Source of the DNA: Blastobasis lacticolella
Taxonomy: Eukaryota > Arthropoda > Insecta > Lepidoptera > Blastobasidae
Direction: 5' to 3'
Length of the DNA stretch: 64,000 bases
Assembly (NCBI GenBank): GCA_905147135.1
Contig: LR990067.1
Coordinates: 3,968,001 to 4,032,000, forward strand
Notes under the pieces: generated by a model
What the model was told of the DNA's origin: nothing
Database searches by the model: none
Seen by the model: only the letters and a program-made list of their open reading frames with translations
Translations under genes and position numbers: made by a program
Part shown: positions 30,701 through 37,994 of the stretch, in pieces
Layout of the letters: each line of letters opens with the position of its first letter
Position numbering within the stretch: the first letter of the stretch is position 1

Positions 30701-32993
30701 TACAGAGAATTTAGGAAATGCTCTCGAACAGCTTTTTTGAAGGAAAGTTTGTTGGAACTTCGTCTGATATCGACCGGAAGATCATTCGTAATATATCGTA
30801 CAGTTTAAGGCCTATCCCTTGCCGATACAGTTTTACGATTTTAATAGCTACAAATATGTGTATGACGAGAGAGCCATATATAATACGTATGAGTAATAGG
30901 TTGACGTTTGTCACGGTTAGGCGTTCATTAGTGATAACCCTGTATTATATGTATTTCATACGTATATATATGAGTTATAATAGTTCTTACACGTAAGTGT
31001 TACATGATATTGTCGCGATGTGCGTGTACCAAATAGTTTTAACAGGTGTAACGAAGTCAATTCGTAGTGTTTGATAAGTGCTTTTCGACGTACGAATTAT
31101 AATAGTTGTAGGCTTATTCTAAAACAGGTTGTTCCTGGACAGGCGTGGTCAGGCTTCAGACTATATGATTCATTTATAGTGAGATGGCGGTCAAATGCCT
31201 GTTTAGTCTAATAAATGAAAACAGTGAAGTTACCTTGATCAGGCTTTATAAAAACTACGATCAATTAATTATTTAAATTCATTACACTACAATAGCTAAA
31301 TTCATCGAATTATATTAAATGTAAATTTATGTTGAGCACAATTTAAGAATATCTATACGTTACGTCAAAAAAATTAAAATACATTGTCCCTAATTACAAA
31401 ATAACATAAATGTCGATTAAATAAAAATACGAAGTGACGGCATATTATTATTTGTCATCTTGGCGTTAGTGTACCGTTTGTGCTTACAGCGCGAAGGTCC
31501 AGGGACCGCCTTGACCACGGTCTAGGATTTGGCAGATCATTTATTTGAAGTGACTTGGACCCTTATTAACAGGGGTATCTGACCAAATCGTGGTTCGAAG
31601 TCGTGGTTTTACACATTCAGTCGCCTGAATGTTCATCATGATTCATTATACACGAATTCATCAATGAATGAACGAAATATATTTATTGATTAACAAGGGC
31701 ACCACATTACAACAATCACATAATATAAAATAAACAATAATCATACAAATAAAAAACATAAGTACCAAATTACAAAATTACAATTAATTACATCACGATG
31801 TTTTCCCTCGTAATAAGAGAATCGGTTAGAGTCATTGGTACGTAGCGGCAGTGGGGTTCAAACCCGGCTTTTCTCTCAACTTTTATCGGCGGTTTGCTTA
31901 GCCTCCCGCCCCGAAACCCCCAGGGAAGGGGAGGTTCAGGTTCCTTATTTCATCTGGTCCCTAGGCAATATAAAAAGACCTAATATTCCTATCTGTCCTC
32001 CCCAGGTGGTGCAAGGCAGCACTATCTACCTGCGTCTGCCGGGCGTGCTGGCCGCCGGCTCCAAGGAGAGCTTCATGCTACTCTTGGACTTCGCTGAGGA
32101 GCGGCTCGGGTGCGCCAAGTGAGTATCGGGGGATATGGGGCTATGATATAGGAGAAAATCCGACTATAGTAATACCTTCCCTCATCTGTTATTCACAAAA
32201 ATCGGGCGTTAAATGAAAGATGTTAGTCAATTGAGAAAAAATTTAAGGATTGCCTACTCTCACCCTGTAGGCCTAGCACAAGTTGCTCTCGCGCGCGATT
32301 AGCGAGAAAAAGCGCGATAAAAGCGCGATATATCGCGCTTTTTCTCGCTAATCGCGCACATATATAGCGCTATTTCTATCTAATGGTTTTGTATCGGACA
32401 GTCCAATCTCTCCGCAATGAGGAGATTTCCAGTAGGTATTGATAGTTTGTTTCAAAAAGCATCAATAGATGGCGCTCCTACAATTTTGGTAATTTTCTTT
32501 AAATCTGTATGATGGTGGCAGTGATTTCATGCAGCCAAGTAATACTAAACTTGAAAATAAAGTGTTTATTAATATAAACATTACTGTTAAAGGTTGAACG
32601 AAGTGTAAAAAGAAATATTTATAGAAGTTGGCACTATGTTCCATTATTATTACAACCTCTAAAACCCACCCAGTGTTTATATCCTGTTTGCTAAGAACCT
32701 ATTTCAAGCGATTATCAATTACCAAAATTGTCGGGGCGCCATCTAGTGAGTGGTTAGGAATGCCTTAAATACCTATTGGAAAACTCCTCATTGTCTTCAC
32801 AAACCCCCTAACAAACCTTTTCTCTCCATCCCGCAGCTGCATAATCTGCGTGCTAAAGGCTCGTGCTGACCGCGCCACCCTGCTGCGCACGTTCATGTTC
32901 ATGGGGTTCCAGCCGCTGCCGCCTAACGCGCCGCTGCTGCCGCCCGCGGTCGCCAACCCGGAGTACATATTCCTGCACTACAATATGCAGTAG
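9696..32993 (+). CDS. Oda: Ornithine decarboxylase antizyme (+1 frameshift gene)
   Basis: Antizyme binds ornithine decarboxylase monomers, sends them to the 26S proteasome without ubiquitin, and blocks polyamine uptake. CDS: join(9696..9799 or 10714..10814, 25000..25101, 26539..26545, 26547..26640, 27882..27994, 28916..29011, 32006..32118, 32837..32993), skipping base 26546. ORF1 has 71 codons (70 with exon 1B) and ends ...AGPLWWS at TCC-TGA-T. The +1 frame then continues DVPAQDSAPPGGVNGG to the end, 261 residues in total. Every junction is GT..AG and phase-matched. The antizyme domain is plain: FTEN-like FLTENTVTRWEA, GSKESFMLLLDFAEERL, RADRATLLRTFMFMGF and a terminal PEYIFLHYNMQ, aligning with vertebrate OAZ (GSKDSFAVLLEFAEE) and fly Oda. 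Polyamines are known to raise frameshifting in this family. The first intron is long and full of repeats. Confidence 0.93.
10714..10814 (+). CDS. Oda: Antizyme alternative first exon 1B
   Basis: Encodes 33 residues starting MTKLIQQLNFSSSNYYDHYE and ending ...SLKEKY plus two bases (TT) before GTGAGT. It is also phase 2, so joining to exon 2 gives ...KEKYF-GDGAS. It lies 0.9 kb downstream of exon 1A, so it implies a second promoter. It is acidic and Tyr/Ser-rich, quite unlike exon 1A. The GC-richer DNA just upstream (10500-10700) with a TCATTC initiator-like site near 10567 could be its promoter. Confidence 0.7.
10990..13650. other. Antizyme intron 1, repeat-poor part
   Basis: No exon recognised. 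It contains decayed LINE C-terminal pieces on the minus strand at about 12385-12680, recognisable by the CTTGAAGCCGTCTAGATTATA-like complement of the NLDAFKAR segment, and a small LINE relic at 13130-13230 (the GACTTCTGG..GGCTGGCTAAATTAGC segment, also at 51630). The rest is AT-rich unique sequence. Confidence 0.5.
13667..13890. repeat. Two SINE (family E) tails facing each other
   Basis: The segment GTAAGCAAAGCTTGTGT..ATGGGTGTTAGGTAACTGATAAAC at 13681-13725 is repeated in reverse complement at 13814-13860, so the stretch can fold into a long imperfect hairpin. Each half is the end of the family E SINE. Confidence 0.65.
14165..14580. repeat. Two family D SINE copies, opposite orientation
   Basis: 14165-14400 reads as the minus-strand copy (GTTAATGTCCCGGTTG at its end) and 14400-14580 as a plus-strand body. 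Both lack a complete tRNA-like head and lie inside antizyme intron 1. Confidence 0.55.
14884..15060 (-). pseudogene. RTE-type LINE C-terminal fragment
   Basis: The reverse complement encodes the end of an endonuclease/reverse transcriptase polyprotein: a P-TRWTDDLV-like stretch, IAGTSWMRKAQ-like sequence and LWRSLGEAYAQQW-like sequence, then an (ATG)-type tail. It is one of about ten family C fragments in the window. Confidence 0.7.
15838..16025 (+). pseudogene. RTE-type LINE C-terminal fragment
   Basis: Encodes decayed ARRISKLKWRQTLRG-like sequence followed by the family C tail, ending in CCGATATGATGATGATGC. More of the upstream domain is present here than in the other copies. Intronic and 5'-truncated. 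Confidence 0.65.
16045..16385 (-). repeat. Family D SINE split by a MITE
   Basis: A minus-strand SINE body is interrupted after CAGATCAGGT at 16110 and resumes at CAGGTAATTACAGTGG (16316). The insert is the MITE listed at 16111-16315. Confidence 0.65.
16111..16315. mobile_element. MITE with GGTCTAAAAAGGCC ends inside a SINE
   Basis: The left end GGTCTAAAAAGGCC and right end GGCCTTTTTAGACC are inverted repeats, and further inner pairing exists (GTTTCATATTATG versus CATTATGAAAC). The target CAGGT is present on both sides (16106-16110 and 16316-16320), consistent with a 5-bp target duplication. Part of its interior recurs in reverse at about 43395-43440. Confidence 0.7.
16870..17100 (+). repeat. 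Family E SINE
   Basis: Contains ACAGCGCCATGTAGCCCCAA, GGTGTTAGATAACTGATAAA and, at the right end, an inverted tRNA-like promoter (GGGAATCGAACCCGGGACC, the complement of a B box). Related copies: 20560-20690, 24475-24735 (-), 57490-57705 and 62075-62190. Confidence 0.7.
18222..18357 (+). mobile_element. CTAGCACA-type MITE
   Basis: A full-length-looking copy: GCTAGCACAAGTTAATC at the left and CACTTGTGATAGC at the right form the terminal inverted repeat. The interior has TTTCGTCTTAGTATTGAGAG and a CTCTCGCGGCGCGAGC palindrome shared with the copies at 4336 and 46979. Confidence 0.65.
18400..19830. other. Antizyme intron, no feature recognised
   Basis: AT-rich sequence with short homopolymer runs. 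A Helitron-like 5' end (CTATACTAATATTATAAAG at about 19024) is the only repeat signature I could place. Confidence 0.45.
19832..20188. mobile_element. Tandem pair of MITEs with TTGGCTGGAGC inverted ends
   Basis: The second copy, 20048-20188 (141 bp), starts GTTTTGGCTGGAGCTGACCA and ends with a near-complement that finishes TCCAGCCAAAAC. The first, 19832-20040, has the same left end and a right end near GCAACTGACGGTT. Inverted ends are about 30 bp. No coding sequence; non-autonomous DNA transposons. Confidence 0.7.
20700..22100. other. Antizyme intron, largely unannotated
   Basis: No gene or clear repeat apart from a family F fragment near 21310 (CCATCAGGTG) and low-complexity TACGCTTAC/CTACGC-type repeats at 21345-21430. 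Confidence 0.4.
22120..22270 (-). mobile_element. LINE family A 3' remnant
   Basis: Contains TCATTCCACAACTTTAGTGA and a decayed GTGCGTCAGGATG segment, matching the same positions in the copy at 1-172. 5'-truncated. Confidence 0.55.
22345..22521 (+). mobile_element. Helitron-like non-autonomous end
   Basis: A short module that runs through ACGCAACGGATATTGATGCGG and ends GAAGCTGGGGCGGGTCGCTAGT. The GC-rich sequence just before a CTAG-type 3' terminus resembles lepidopteran Helitron derivatives; a similar end is at 42222-42414. Confidence 0.45.
22680..23045 (+). repeat. Interspersed repeat, family J
   Basis: Contains GACGTGTGTATCTGTGGCAT and GGACCGATTTGGAT followed by an AGCCAGTTTAAT segment. 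Related copies are at 51240-51480 and 62940-63065. No coding sequence. Confidence 0.6.
23851..23935 (+). repeat. 5S rRNA-derived SINE (promoter part)
   Basis: AAGTTAAGCAACG matches the 5S rRNA A-box region and TGGATGGGTG matches its C-box region, spaced as in 5S rRNA. The flanks are unlike 5S rRNA, so this is a 5S-derived SINE head, not a 5S gene. A second copy is on the minus strand at 41393-41472. Confidence 0.65.
24475..24735 (-). repeat. Family E SINE, minus orientation
   Basis: Read on the plus strand, this copy begins with the tRNA-like head (TTCCGGGTTCGATTCCATTC) and ends at the ATCAGTTATCAAACACCCAT and TTTGCTTACTTTGGGGC segments, the exact reverse of the copies at 16870 and 57490. 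Confidence 0.7.
24878..25015 (+). repeat. Oda: 69-bp tandem repeat over the antizyme exon 2 acceptor
   Basis: Copy 1 (24878-24946) and copy 2 (24947-25015) align along their length. Each holds a branch-site-like CTGAC, a pyrimidine tract, TTGTCCA(C/T)AG and CGGTGATGGGGCGTCC. The repeat therefore duplicates both the intron end and the first bases of exon 2, giving two acceptors 69 nt apart (exon starts 24931 and 25000). Confidence 0.8.
25000..25101 (+). CDS. Oda: Antizyme exon 2 (end of ORF1)
   Basis: Encodes GDGASLSAAGSKRSAVSASE and AECFSLCLGAGPL, starting with one base of a split codon and ending with TG before GTGAGT. Joined to exon 3 it gives GPLWWS then TGA. If the upstream acceptor is used the exon starts at 24931 and gains 23 in-frame codons, including ISQYVETHQLTDSSIVHS. 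The upstream acceptor (CCACAG) looks at least as strong as the downstream one (CCATAG), so which is dominant is unknown. Confidence 0.85.
25108..25400 (+). repeat. Interspersed repeat, family I
   Basis: Contains GCCGCCAATGTTGGCAAGCG, GGCCGGGTGTTGTGAC and GCTAGCGCGATGTAGGAT, all shared with 42930-43250. Another part of the same family (GGGCTACTCGTCAACAAAGG) is at 25930-26060, 43290-43345 and 63890-64000 (-). Function and class are unknown. Confidence 0.6.
25560..25800 (+). pseudogene. LINE reverse-transcriptase C-terminal fragment
   Basis: A frame around 25650-25730 reads like RDIADKIEEARL followed, after a frame slip, by LRWFGHVLRKPQGKKV, the conserved segment of another LINE polyprotein. 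Short and broken. Confidence 0.5.
26107..26221 (+). pseudogene. Oda: Splice-dead copy of the antizyme frameshift exon
   Basis: This aligns, with few differences, to 26477-26591, that is 60 bp of intron end plus about half of exon 3. The acceptor AG has become GG (GGCGGGTGG instead of GGCAGGTGG), and the frameshift site reads TCC-TGA-C instead of TCC-TGA-T. The copy ends abruptly at GAATGGCGG, where a family G repeat fragment begins. Without an acceptor it should stay in the intron. Confidence 0.85.
26358..26467 (-). mobile_element. LINE family A 3' remnant
   Basis: Encodes FLRGRQRVGEAPGIENVNRLR-like sequence on the minus strand in pieces, with a T-run at 26346-26358. It sits between the dead and working copies of exon 3. 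Confidence 0.7.
26539..26640 (+). CDS. Oda: Antizyme exon 3 (frameshift exon)
   Basis: Starts after GCCGGCAG. In frame 0 it reads (TG)G-TGG-TCC-TGA. In the +1 frame from 26547 it reads DVPAQDSAPPGGVNGGAVSP then ATPSTPTHDDN plus one base, ending AACC/GTGAGT. Phase 1 fits exon 4, forming Arg. Gly/Pro/Thr-rich linker; not part of the conserved ODC-binding domain. Confidence 0.92.
26543..26549 (+). promoter_or_regulatory. Oda: +1 programmed ribosomal frameshift site
   Basis: The heptamer TCCTGAT is the canonical antizyme shift site (UCC-UGA-U). The ribosome pauses at the slow UGA and moves one base forward to read GAT (Asp). High polyamine favours the shift, so antizyme output tracks polyamine level. 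The downstream frame is open through four more splice junctions, which is strong evidence that this site works. Confidence 0.92.
26549..26608 (+). ncRNA. Oda: Possible 3' stimulatory RNA structure
   Basis: Hairpin 1: TGTCC (26549-26553) pairs with GGACA (26561-26565), loop CTGCTCA. Hairpin 2: GCGGGGC (26590-26596) pairs with GCCCCGC (26602-26608), loop CGTGA. The GCTCA of loop 1 can also pair with TGAGC at 26599-26603, so an H-type pseudoknot or loop-loop contact is possible. Antizyme mRNAs often carry such elements; this one was found by eye and not folded. Confidence 0.4.
27175..27370 (+). repeat. Family D SINE body
   Basis: Contains CATCGTGATGAAACCTGCAC, GATCTAATCTGGTCAGGTTC and GCAGTCGCTCCACTGTAATT. 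No tRNA-like head. It abuts the family K repeat. Confidence 0.6.
27380..27540 (-). repeat. Interspersed repeat, family K
   Basis: The reverse complement matches 39175-39365 in Dhfr intron 1, including the segment with CTTAGACAGGA, CAAGTATT and GAAAGGTGTTTC. Nothing coding is seen. Confidence 0.55.
27882..27994 (+). CDS. Oda: Antizyme exon 4
   Basis: After TTCACACAG it reads GT-GAC..., completing Arg, then DLLSALLWASADSLASSADS and LSAPAPHPAQHVRAREQ, ending CAG/GTACGG in phase 0. Ser/Ala-rich and lowly conserved, it bridges the frameshift region and the antizyme domain. GC-rich compared with its introns. Confidence 0.85.
28040..28114 (+). mobile_element. RTE LINE (family C) fragment between exon 4 copies
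   Basis: Contains AAGGTGGACCGGCGACCTGG and AGGATCGCAGGTACCAGCTG, ending GATGCGGAAGGCACAGGAC. It joins directly onto a partial exon 4 copy. Confidence 0.7.
28121..28150 (+). pseudogene. Oda: Partial copy of antizyme exon 4 (3' end only)
   Basis: GCACAGCACGTGCGCGCCAG followed by GGAACAG/GTATGG repeats the last 30 or so bases and the donor of exon 4. The sequence before it is RTE LINE, so it has no acceptor. Confidence 0.75.
28187..28253 (+). pseudogene. Oda: Decayed copy of antizyme exon 4
   Basis: Preceded by CATTCATACAG and followed by GTACGG, so both splice sites look usable. It is 67 bp against 113 for the intact exon; the internal deletions change the frame, so using it in place of exon 4, or in addition, would break ORF2. 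Confidence 0.75.
28292..28441 (+). mobile_element. RTE LINE (family C) fragment
   Basis: A fuller copy of the family C tail, ending CTTCTGGCTGATATGATGAT. It lies between two exon 4 copies, which suggests exon and LINE tail were duplicated together. Confidence 0.7.
28445..28514 (+). pseudogene. Oda: Decayed copy of antizyme exon 4, donor lost
   Basis: After ATACAG it reads GTGACTTGGTGAGCGCCCTG and ends GGGAACAG followed by ATACGG, so the donor GT is AT. It is 70 bp. Probably not spliced. Confidence 0.75.
28916..29011 (+). CDS. Oda: Antizyme exon 5
   Basis: After CACCTCCCGCAG it encodes TISKILERKDRQPTKIEFKI then FLTENTVTRWEA, ending GCT/GTGAGT in phase 0. FLTEN..TRWEA corresponds to the start of the conserved antizyme fold (the RINWRTVL region in vertebrates). 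Confidence 0.93.
29068..29163 (-). mobile_element. LINE family A 3' remnant
   Basis: Begins after GGTGGCAAACAAGCTTACGG and ends at CATCACCCACGCG. A very common module in this window, here in antizyme intron 5. Confidence 0.7.
29170..31800. other. Antizyme intron 5, repeats only
   Basis: Contents: a family B fragment at about 29535-29600; a family F fragment (-) at 30220-30310; a family H repeat at 30355-30480 (GGCGGACTTAAAGC-like with TAGCTTTATCTACCAGTC), also at 37470-37565 and 42425-42510; a LINE C-terminal scrap at 31130-31210; a family D SINE (-) at 31443-31640. No exon found. Confidence 0.5.
32006..32118 (+). CDS. Oda: Antizyme exon 6
   Basis: After CCTCCCCAG it encodes VVQGSTIYLRLPGVLAAGSK then ESFMLLLDFAEERLGCA, ending AA/GTGAGT in phase 2. 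This is the core of the ODC-binding domain: the strand VVxGSxYLRLPG and the helix GSKESFMLLLDFAEE. Confidence 0.95.
32274..32380 (+). repeat. Near-perfect palindrome in a CTAGCACA MITE
   Basis: 27-nt perfect arms at 32293-32319 and 32331-32357 are separated by 11 nt. The arm contains ATTAGCGAGAAAAAGCGCGA. The left flank CCTAGCACAAGTTGCTC matches the MITE at 46979, so this seems to be a rearranged MITE end. It lies in antizyme intron 6. Confidence 0.8.
32837..32993 (+). CDS. Oda: Antizyme exon 7 (C-terminus)
   Basis: After CATCCCGCAG it completes Asn and encodes CIICVLKARADRATLLRTFM then FMGFQPLPPNAPLLPPAVAN and PEYIFLHYNMQ, stop TAG at 32991-32993. The RADRATLLRTFMFMGF helix matches the vertebrate NREDRAALLRTFSFLGF segment. 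Confidence 0.95.
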
Positions 32994-33022
32994 GGGGGGC
33001 TTTGTGGGGGGGCGGGGGAGGG
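32993..33022 (+). other. Oda: Potential G-quadruplex at start of the antizyme 3' UTR
   Basis: Four G-runs (7, 7, 5 and 3 G) at 32993-32999, 33006-33012, 33014-33018 and 33020-33022, beginning with the last base of the stop codon. A long T-run (33032-33051) and GGGTTGGGGTTTGG-like repeats follow to about 33270. Confidence 0.5.
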
Positions 33023-35050
33023 AAAAAAACTTTTTTTTTTTTTTTTTTTTTTGCGACAATTTTTTTTTTTGGGTTGGGGTTTGGTTTGTTTTGGGTGGGA
33101 TGGGTTTGGTTTTTTGGATAGGGGTCGGTGGGAATTTTTTTGGTAAAGTTAGAAGCATTTGGCAATGTTAGAGAAGGGGTGCAGTTTTTTTTGGGTTGGA
33201 ATGCGAGAGTAAATTTTTTTTGAAAGTGGTCAGTTTGTTGGGTTTTTTTTTGGGTTGGGATGGGTTAGGGAGTTTTTTTTAATTATCTTTTTTTTATTCT
33301 GTTTATTTTTTTTGTTTAAGCACCTCTCGACGGATATTAAGTTTCCTTTTTTGTTTTATCGGAGAATATTATTTTATTTTTTATTTTGCCCCCCGCCCCC
33401 ACTACGTATCTGTTGGTATAGAACCCTTACTGCTTAAAGAAATTTTGTAATGTATCATTGAAACCACTGTCGAAGTAATCAGTATATTAACATCGTAAAG
33501 AAATCTTAAACGAGTTTACATATACAGTATTTGAAATGTGACATTACAAAATTGCTATTCGATTGTGAATTTACATTTACGTTGTACGGCACAAGATTTT
33601 CTTTACAGTTTTGGTGTGAATTTCTTTCCATCTCTTCTACGATTGAATATACGTAACGTAATATATATATTTCCTAGCGCTAGACGTGTCTCATTGCATT
33701 TCGATGTTTGTAGAAATGTGGTAGAACACACACGTGATTGCTGTCAACAATTAGATGTAAATTCCCAATCTTTATTGGAGTGATGTGAATATTCACAAAA
33801 AAAATACGTTTCGACTATTTTTTTTATACAATATCTTTTTATTACAAGTATAATGTACTAGGTTCCTAGGCGACTACGAAACGAATATATTTTAGAGAAA
33901 AAAAGTCGACACGTATGAAATTTAGCTGTCATTTTATATCAGTATTGAAAATCAGCACGTTTCTCTTATTAAAAAAATCACGGTATCGGCTTGCATAGTG
34001 TGTAAAGAGGCGCCAACAAGTGTAGTTTTAGATGTTTAGTAAACCGTTTATTGTTCTTATCAATTATTATTATTGACTAGGATTTCCACATGATTTGTTC
34101 TATGGCGGCCATGTTTGTCTCGAACTAGAGATGTGGCGCGAAAACACAATCGATCGATTGTAATGGACGATATTTTTAAAACTGGTCCTCGTAAAATCGA
34201 TCACGTGGAAATCGATAAATAAAAAGCATTTTATTTCTACGATTTCAGCTTTGAATATAACGCTTTCATCTGTTTATTGTGTAATGTTGATTTCCATCAA
34301 AACTGGCATAGTAGAAATGTAATAGCATTATTTCTTTTAAAATATTATTATTATAATAATAGTTATAACAAAAAAATATTGTATTGTCGTCGTGTATTAA
34401 AAAACATTTATGAACCCCCTCCGGGATAGAGTATTAATATAAATAAAAACTAAAAAAAAAATACAAAAAAATATATATTAAAGAAAAAATATTTGTAAAA
34501 ATATTTCGAGCTCCTCACTTTTAACACACATAATTTTTTTAACACCTGAAAACACAGGCAGTTTCGAAGTATTTTTTATTTTAATTTTATAATCACTTTT
34601 TCTTGTTCTTTAAGCGTTTAGTAAATAATTACCTTGCATAGCAACTTGTTTACTATGCGTTTCGAGTGCTTAATCTTACATTATACCTTAGAAATAAGTG
34701 GTTTTATGATTTTAATTCCCTATATAAGTGTCAGGTTGAACCATAATATTAAACATGTAGGTACATCGTACGTAGCTGTTTCTTATTTCGGTTGAACTCG
34801 CATTCGATAGATTTAGACTTAACTTTTTATTTTACAGCAGTCCCTATTTATTTTTGAGTATTTTTTTCCCTAAAAAGTATTATTCGACCTCTTTGCTTTT
34901 CGTAAAATTATGGAAAACAGTAGACGGGGCCTGCTGCTAGTAGTTTAAATGTAATTTTAAATGTATTAATTGAATGAAGTTAATCTTAAATAATAATGTG
35001 TGTTTTATTTCATTTTCCAAATACATACCTACAATTTGAATTGAATTGCT
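33023..35050 (+). other. Oda: Antizyme 3' UTR and downstream DNA
   Basis: T/G-rich low-complexity DNA to 33450, then AT-rich sequence without ORFs I believe. Candidate polyadenylation signals are AATAAA at 34218-34223 and 34442-34447. I cannot say which is used. Confidence 0.4.
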
Positions 35051-35079
35051 ACCTCACTATACCTAATATTTGATTTGTA

Positions 35080-35365
35080 TTGACCAAGGTATCCGGGTTC
35101 GAATCCCACTGCGGCCATTTGCCAATGACTCTTTTTAGGGTTATGTTCCTACATTAGTTGAATGCTCTTGAGAGAGAAAACATCGTGATGAAACCTGCAC
35201 ATTCAGGCGACTGAATGTGTAACCATGATCCAATCTGCGGGGCTACTGGCTAACTCAGTTGGCAACTGAGTTTGACGCTAGATAATTCAACACTACCCCT
35301 CGGATTAGGTTCCTCTTTTAGAGTCACGGAAGTCAGATGGCAGTCACTTTACAGTAATTATTTAC
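35080..35365 (+). repeat. Family D SINE with tRNA-like head, containing a foreign piece
   Basis: The head has GTTCGAATCCCACTGCGGCC; the body has CATCGTGATGAAACCTGCAC. At 35236-35310 it is broken by a segment (GGCTAACTCAGTTGGCAACT) resembling one end of the MITE at 42017-42185. Confidence 0.6.
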
Positions 35366-35379
35366 AAGCCAAGATGATT

Positions 35380-35720
35380 ATTATTTTTAATAGCTTGCAG
35401 ATAAAATGACCAACGGTGGGCAGAAACATGGAGCAGCTCCAACAGTGGAGAGCGAGGAACGGGCCCGGAACAGAACCGACACCGGAACGGAAAAAGCTTC
35501 TAGTATATTAATGTTGCCCATGTGGTGTCCGGCAGAGTAGAATAGCACCAACCCCTTACACTCGTGGGTGTCGTACAAGCCGACTAAAGTTTTCGAGGCA
35601 AAAAATATCCGTAGGTTGGGAAATGGGCAGCAGACTTTTCCAATGTTTTAATTATGACACTGCGATGAACCCGCCTGCCGAGCATGGAGAAACTTTCCTA
35701 TTCGTGGGAGAGGTCATGAG
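35380..35720 (+). repeat. Family B repeat, disrupted
   Basis: Contains the GTGTCCGGCAGAGTAGAATA and TACACTCGTGGGTGTCGTAC segments, then a decayed CCGCCTGCCGAGCATGGAGA segment. A small second fragment is at 36240-36300. Confidence 0.6.
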
Positions 35721-36654
35721 TCCTGCACCCACCTCCACCCAGGGTCCGACCCGATATCGACCTCTCGGTCATACGGACCGCGTCAGACCTAATCACGGGT
35801 GATGCGCACGCATACTTGCCGGTGGCTCCGGGCGTGAGCACTTCTTGACACCCACAAACCCAGTTGTTCTATACGCACTCTTCCTTAGCGGGCTGACGTC
35901 ATAACAGACTCCGGCGGCCTTAGACAAGAGGTTTCGTTAATCTATAATCGTTTGTGGTAGAAAAAATGTATGGGATTTGACATAAGCTGTTTGTGGTAGA
36001 AATTCTTAATCCATAGACAATTCACGTACTTTCGGCGTACAAAGGAGGCGGATTGGCGGATGATCCTACACAATCAGAGTCAATGTAGATGTTGGTAGAA
36101 ATAGTCGAACTTCGACCTGTCAATTTTCTACCATACACGCATCACGCAAGCGGAGCTGTCAAAGGTGGCTAGACCGGCTGCTCCGTCGGCCAGCTGCCAT
36201 ACTCCTTCGTTCCCTCCTCTATCTCTTCTTCTGCTCCTATTCCTCCTCCATTCCTGCCCTGAGTCCTGCAGTGGACTGTTATGGGCTGTGATGATGATAT
36301 TAACGTTAGGTGAATACGGTCTCCCGTTAGCTATCTACAGTGCTCCATGGGCAAGAGGCGAGAGAGAGAGGAGAGAGGCGACCGCATACCGGCAGCGTCA
36401 TGCTATTGACAGTTCCCTCCTGTTGTGTGTACTTGATGGAAGAGATGGCCATTCGCACACGATGACCGCACATTTTCTGTTCTGTTTAGTACGTTTTGAC
36501 ACAGGTACAGGCGTCAGCGTTGGTGGTCTAGTGGTGAAGGTATCCGACTCGCAAGTGAGAGGTACGGGGTTCGAATCCAATCTATTTACCAATGACTCTT
36601 TTCTGAGTTATGTACATTAGTTGGACACTAACCGACGCTTTTACTGTGAGGGAA

Positions 36655-37090
36655 ATATCTTAATTGTACTCGATCCAAAAACGTGCTATGAGAATTGTCA
36701 ACTCTAACATGCTTACAAGTGGTATTAGAACAGCTAAGTCAGTGGAGGATTTGTTCCACGGTGTTCGTTCTGAGGAACTGACATACATGCCTATAGCCAT
36801 ACAGCCACATTCCATCATCGCACCGCTCGCCATCGACAGGGAGTTCATCCTTACACCTCGGAACCAAATTGGTCGCGACCTGTGCGCTTCCAAAACTTTC
36901 TCCCATGTCTACCTAAGGTTGTTAATGAGCTCCTGGAGAGTACCTACCTACCTACTTACATGGAGTTCAAGACAGAGATAAATAAGTTTTTACGGGGTCG
37001 GCAGCGCGTGGATCATCCACAGGTATTGCAAATTCTACCAGCAGGCAGGCCGTAAAAAGTGTGTTTGCTACCTTAGTAGAAAAAAAGCTT
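36655..37090 (+). pseudogene. LINE (CR1-like family A) C-terminal remnant
   Basis: Encodes QKRAMRIVNSNMLTSGIRTA, PHSIIAPLAIDREFILTPRN and, in other frames, MEFKTEINKFLRGRQRVDHPQ. This is the longest coding piece of family A here and shows that the many short family A fragments derive from this LINE end. Confidence 0.75.
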
Positions 37091-37805
37091 TCTGGCAATT
37101 ATGTTCTGACGAGACTTGGGGCCAAGGAGGGCCGCGTTCATCGCCTTCGCCTCAACTACCTAGAGTCTACATCAACTGTGTAAGCCGCCCCAGCCAACGA
37201 TTTTCAAGCAAAATGGGTAGTGGGCACCGGTATAAAAAACTGAGTAAGTAGGTAGGTAAGTGCTTACCAATCTCAAATAAAGGAAATAAATTATTTCAGT
37301 CGCGCTCTTTCTTTACCGCAGGCAGTTTTGCTTTAAGATGCCAAAAGAGTTGTTTTCGTCATTGGTCGGGGCTGGCCTTCCAGCACACACAGTCCTAAGA
37401 AAGGCTACGGTTTAAAGTAGTGTTACAGTAAGAATGAGTAGGTATTCTAAATTTCTATAAATATAATTATTTATTTATTTAAAAACTGTATTGCACTAAA
37501 AATAATACAATGGCGGACTTAAAGCCATCAAGGCTTTATCTACCAGTCAACCAGTAGGCCATGCGTAAAGCGAAAGAGTAGGTGCCAAAAGCGGAACAGA
37601 GAGCAAGTATATTTAATTAACTAATAATACAAGATATGGTAATAAATAAAATATGATATACCATAACCCCACAATAAATACAATACGATACAAATTAAAC
37701 GTAATTTAATAAAAATCTGCAAGAATTTATCTAAAGACATGGCTGTCCAAAAGTCTCCTTTGCCTAAAACCATGTAAACCATTCAATAAAACAAACTGTC
37801 AAAAA

Positions 37806-37813
37806 GGGCGGGA
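37806..37813 (+). promoter_or_regulatory. Dhfr: Weak E2F-like site upstream of Dhfr
   Basis: GGGCGGGA about 185 bases before the Dhfr ATG, in otherwise AT-rich DNA. Animal Dhfr genes are often E2F-controlled. The match is imperfect, so this is only a suggestion. Confidence 0.25.
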
Positions 37814-37994
37814 TTTTTTTGTTTAACTATTTGGTTTTTGCGGTGTTTTTATCTAATTTCTTATCTCAATTTTGTATTATAAATAGCTATAAGTTGTAAT
37901 AAATATCTAACAGTCAGTTACCTTTTAGTTATAAACTACGCTAGTAGTCTATACAAGCAGTAGACTGCTATTATAGTAACTTTTACAACAAACA

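Noticed and set aside
32853..33171. Several frames of about 100 codons on both strands
   Set aside because: Shadows of antizyme exon 7 running into T- and G-rich low-complexity DNA.
36165..36620. A 151-codon plus-strand frame
   Set aside because: It runs through a family B tail and a SINE head (VGGLVVKVSDSQVRGTGFES is the tRNA-like region), so it is not a gene.
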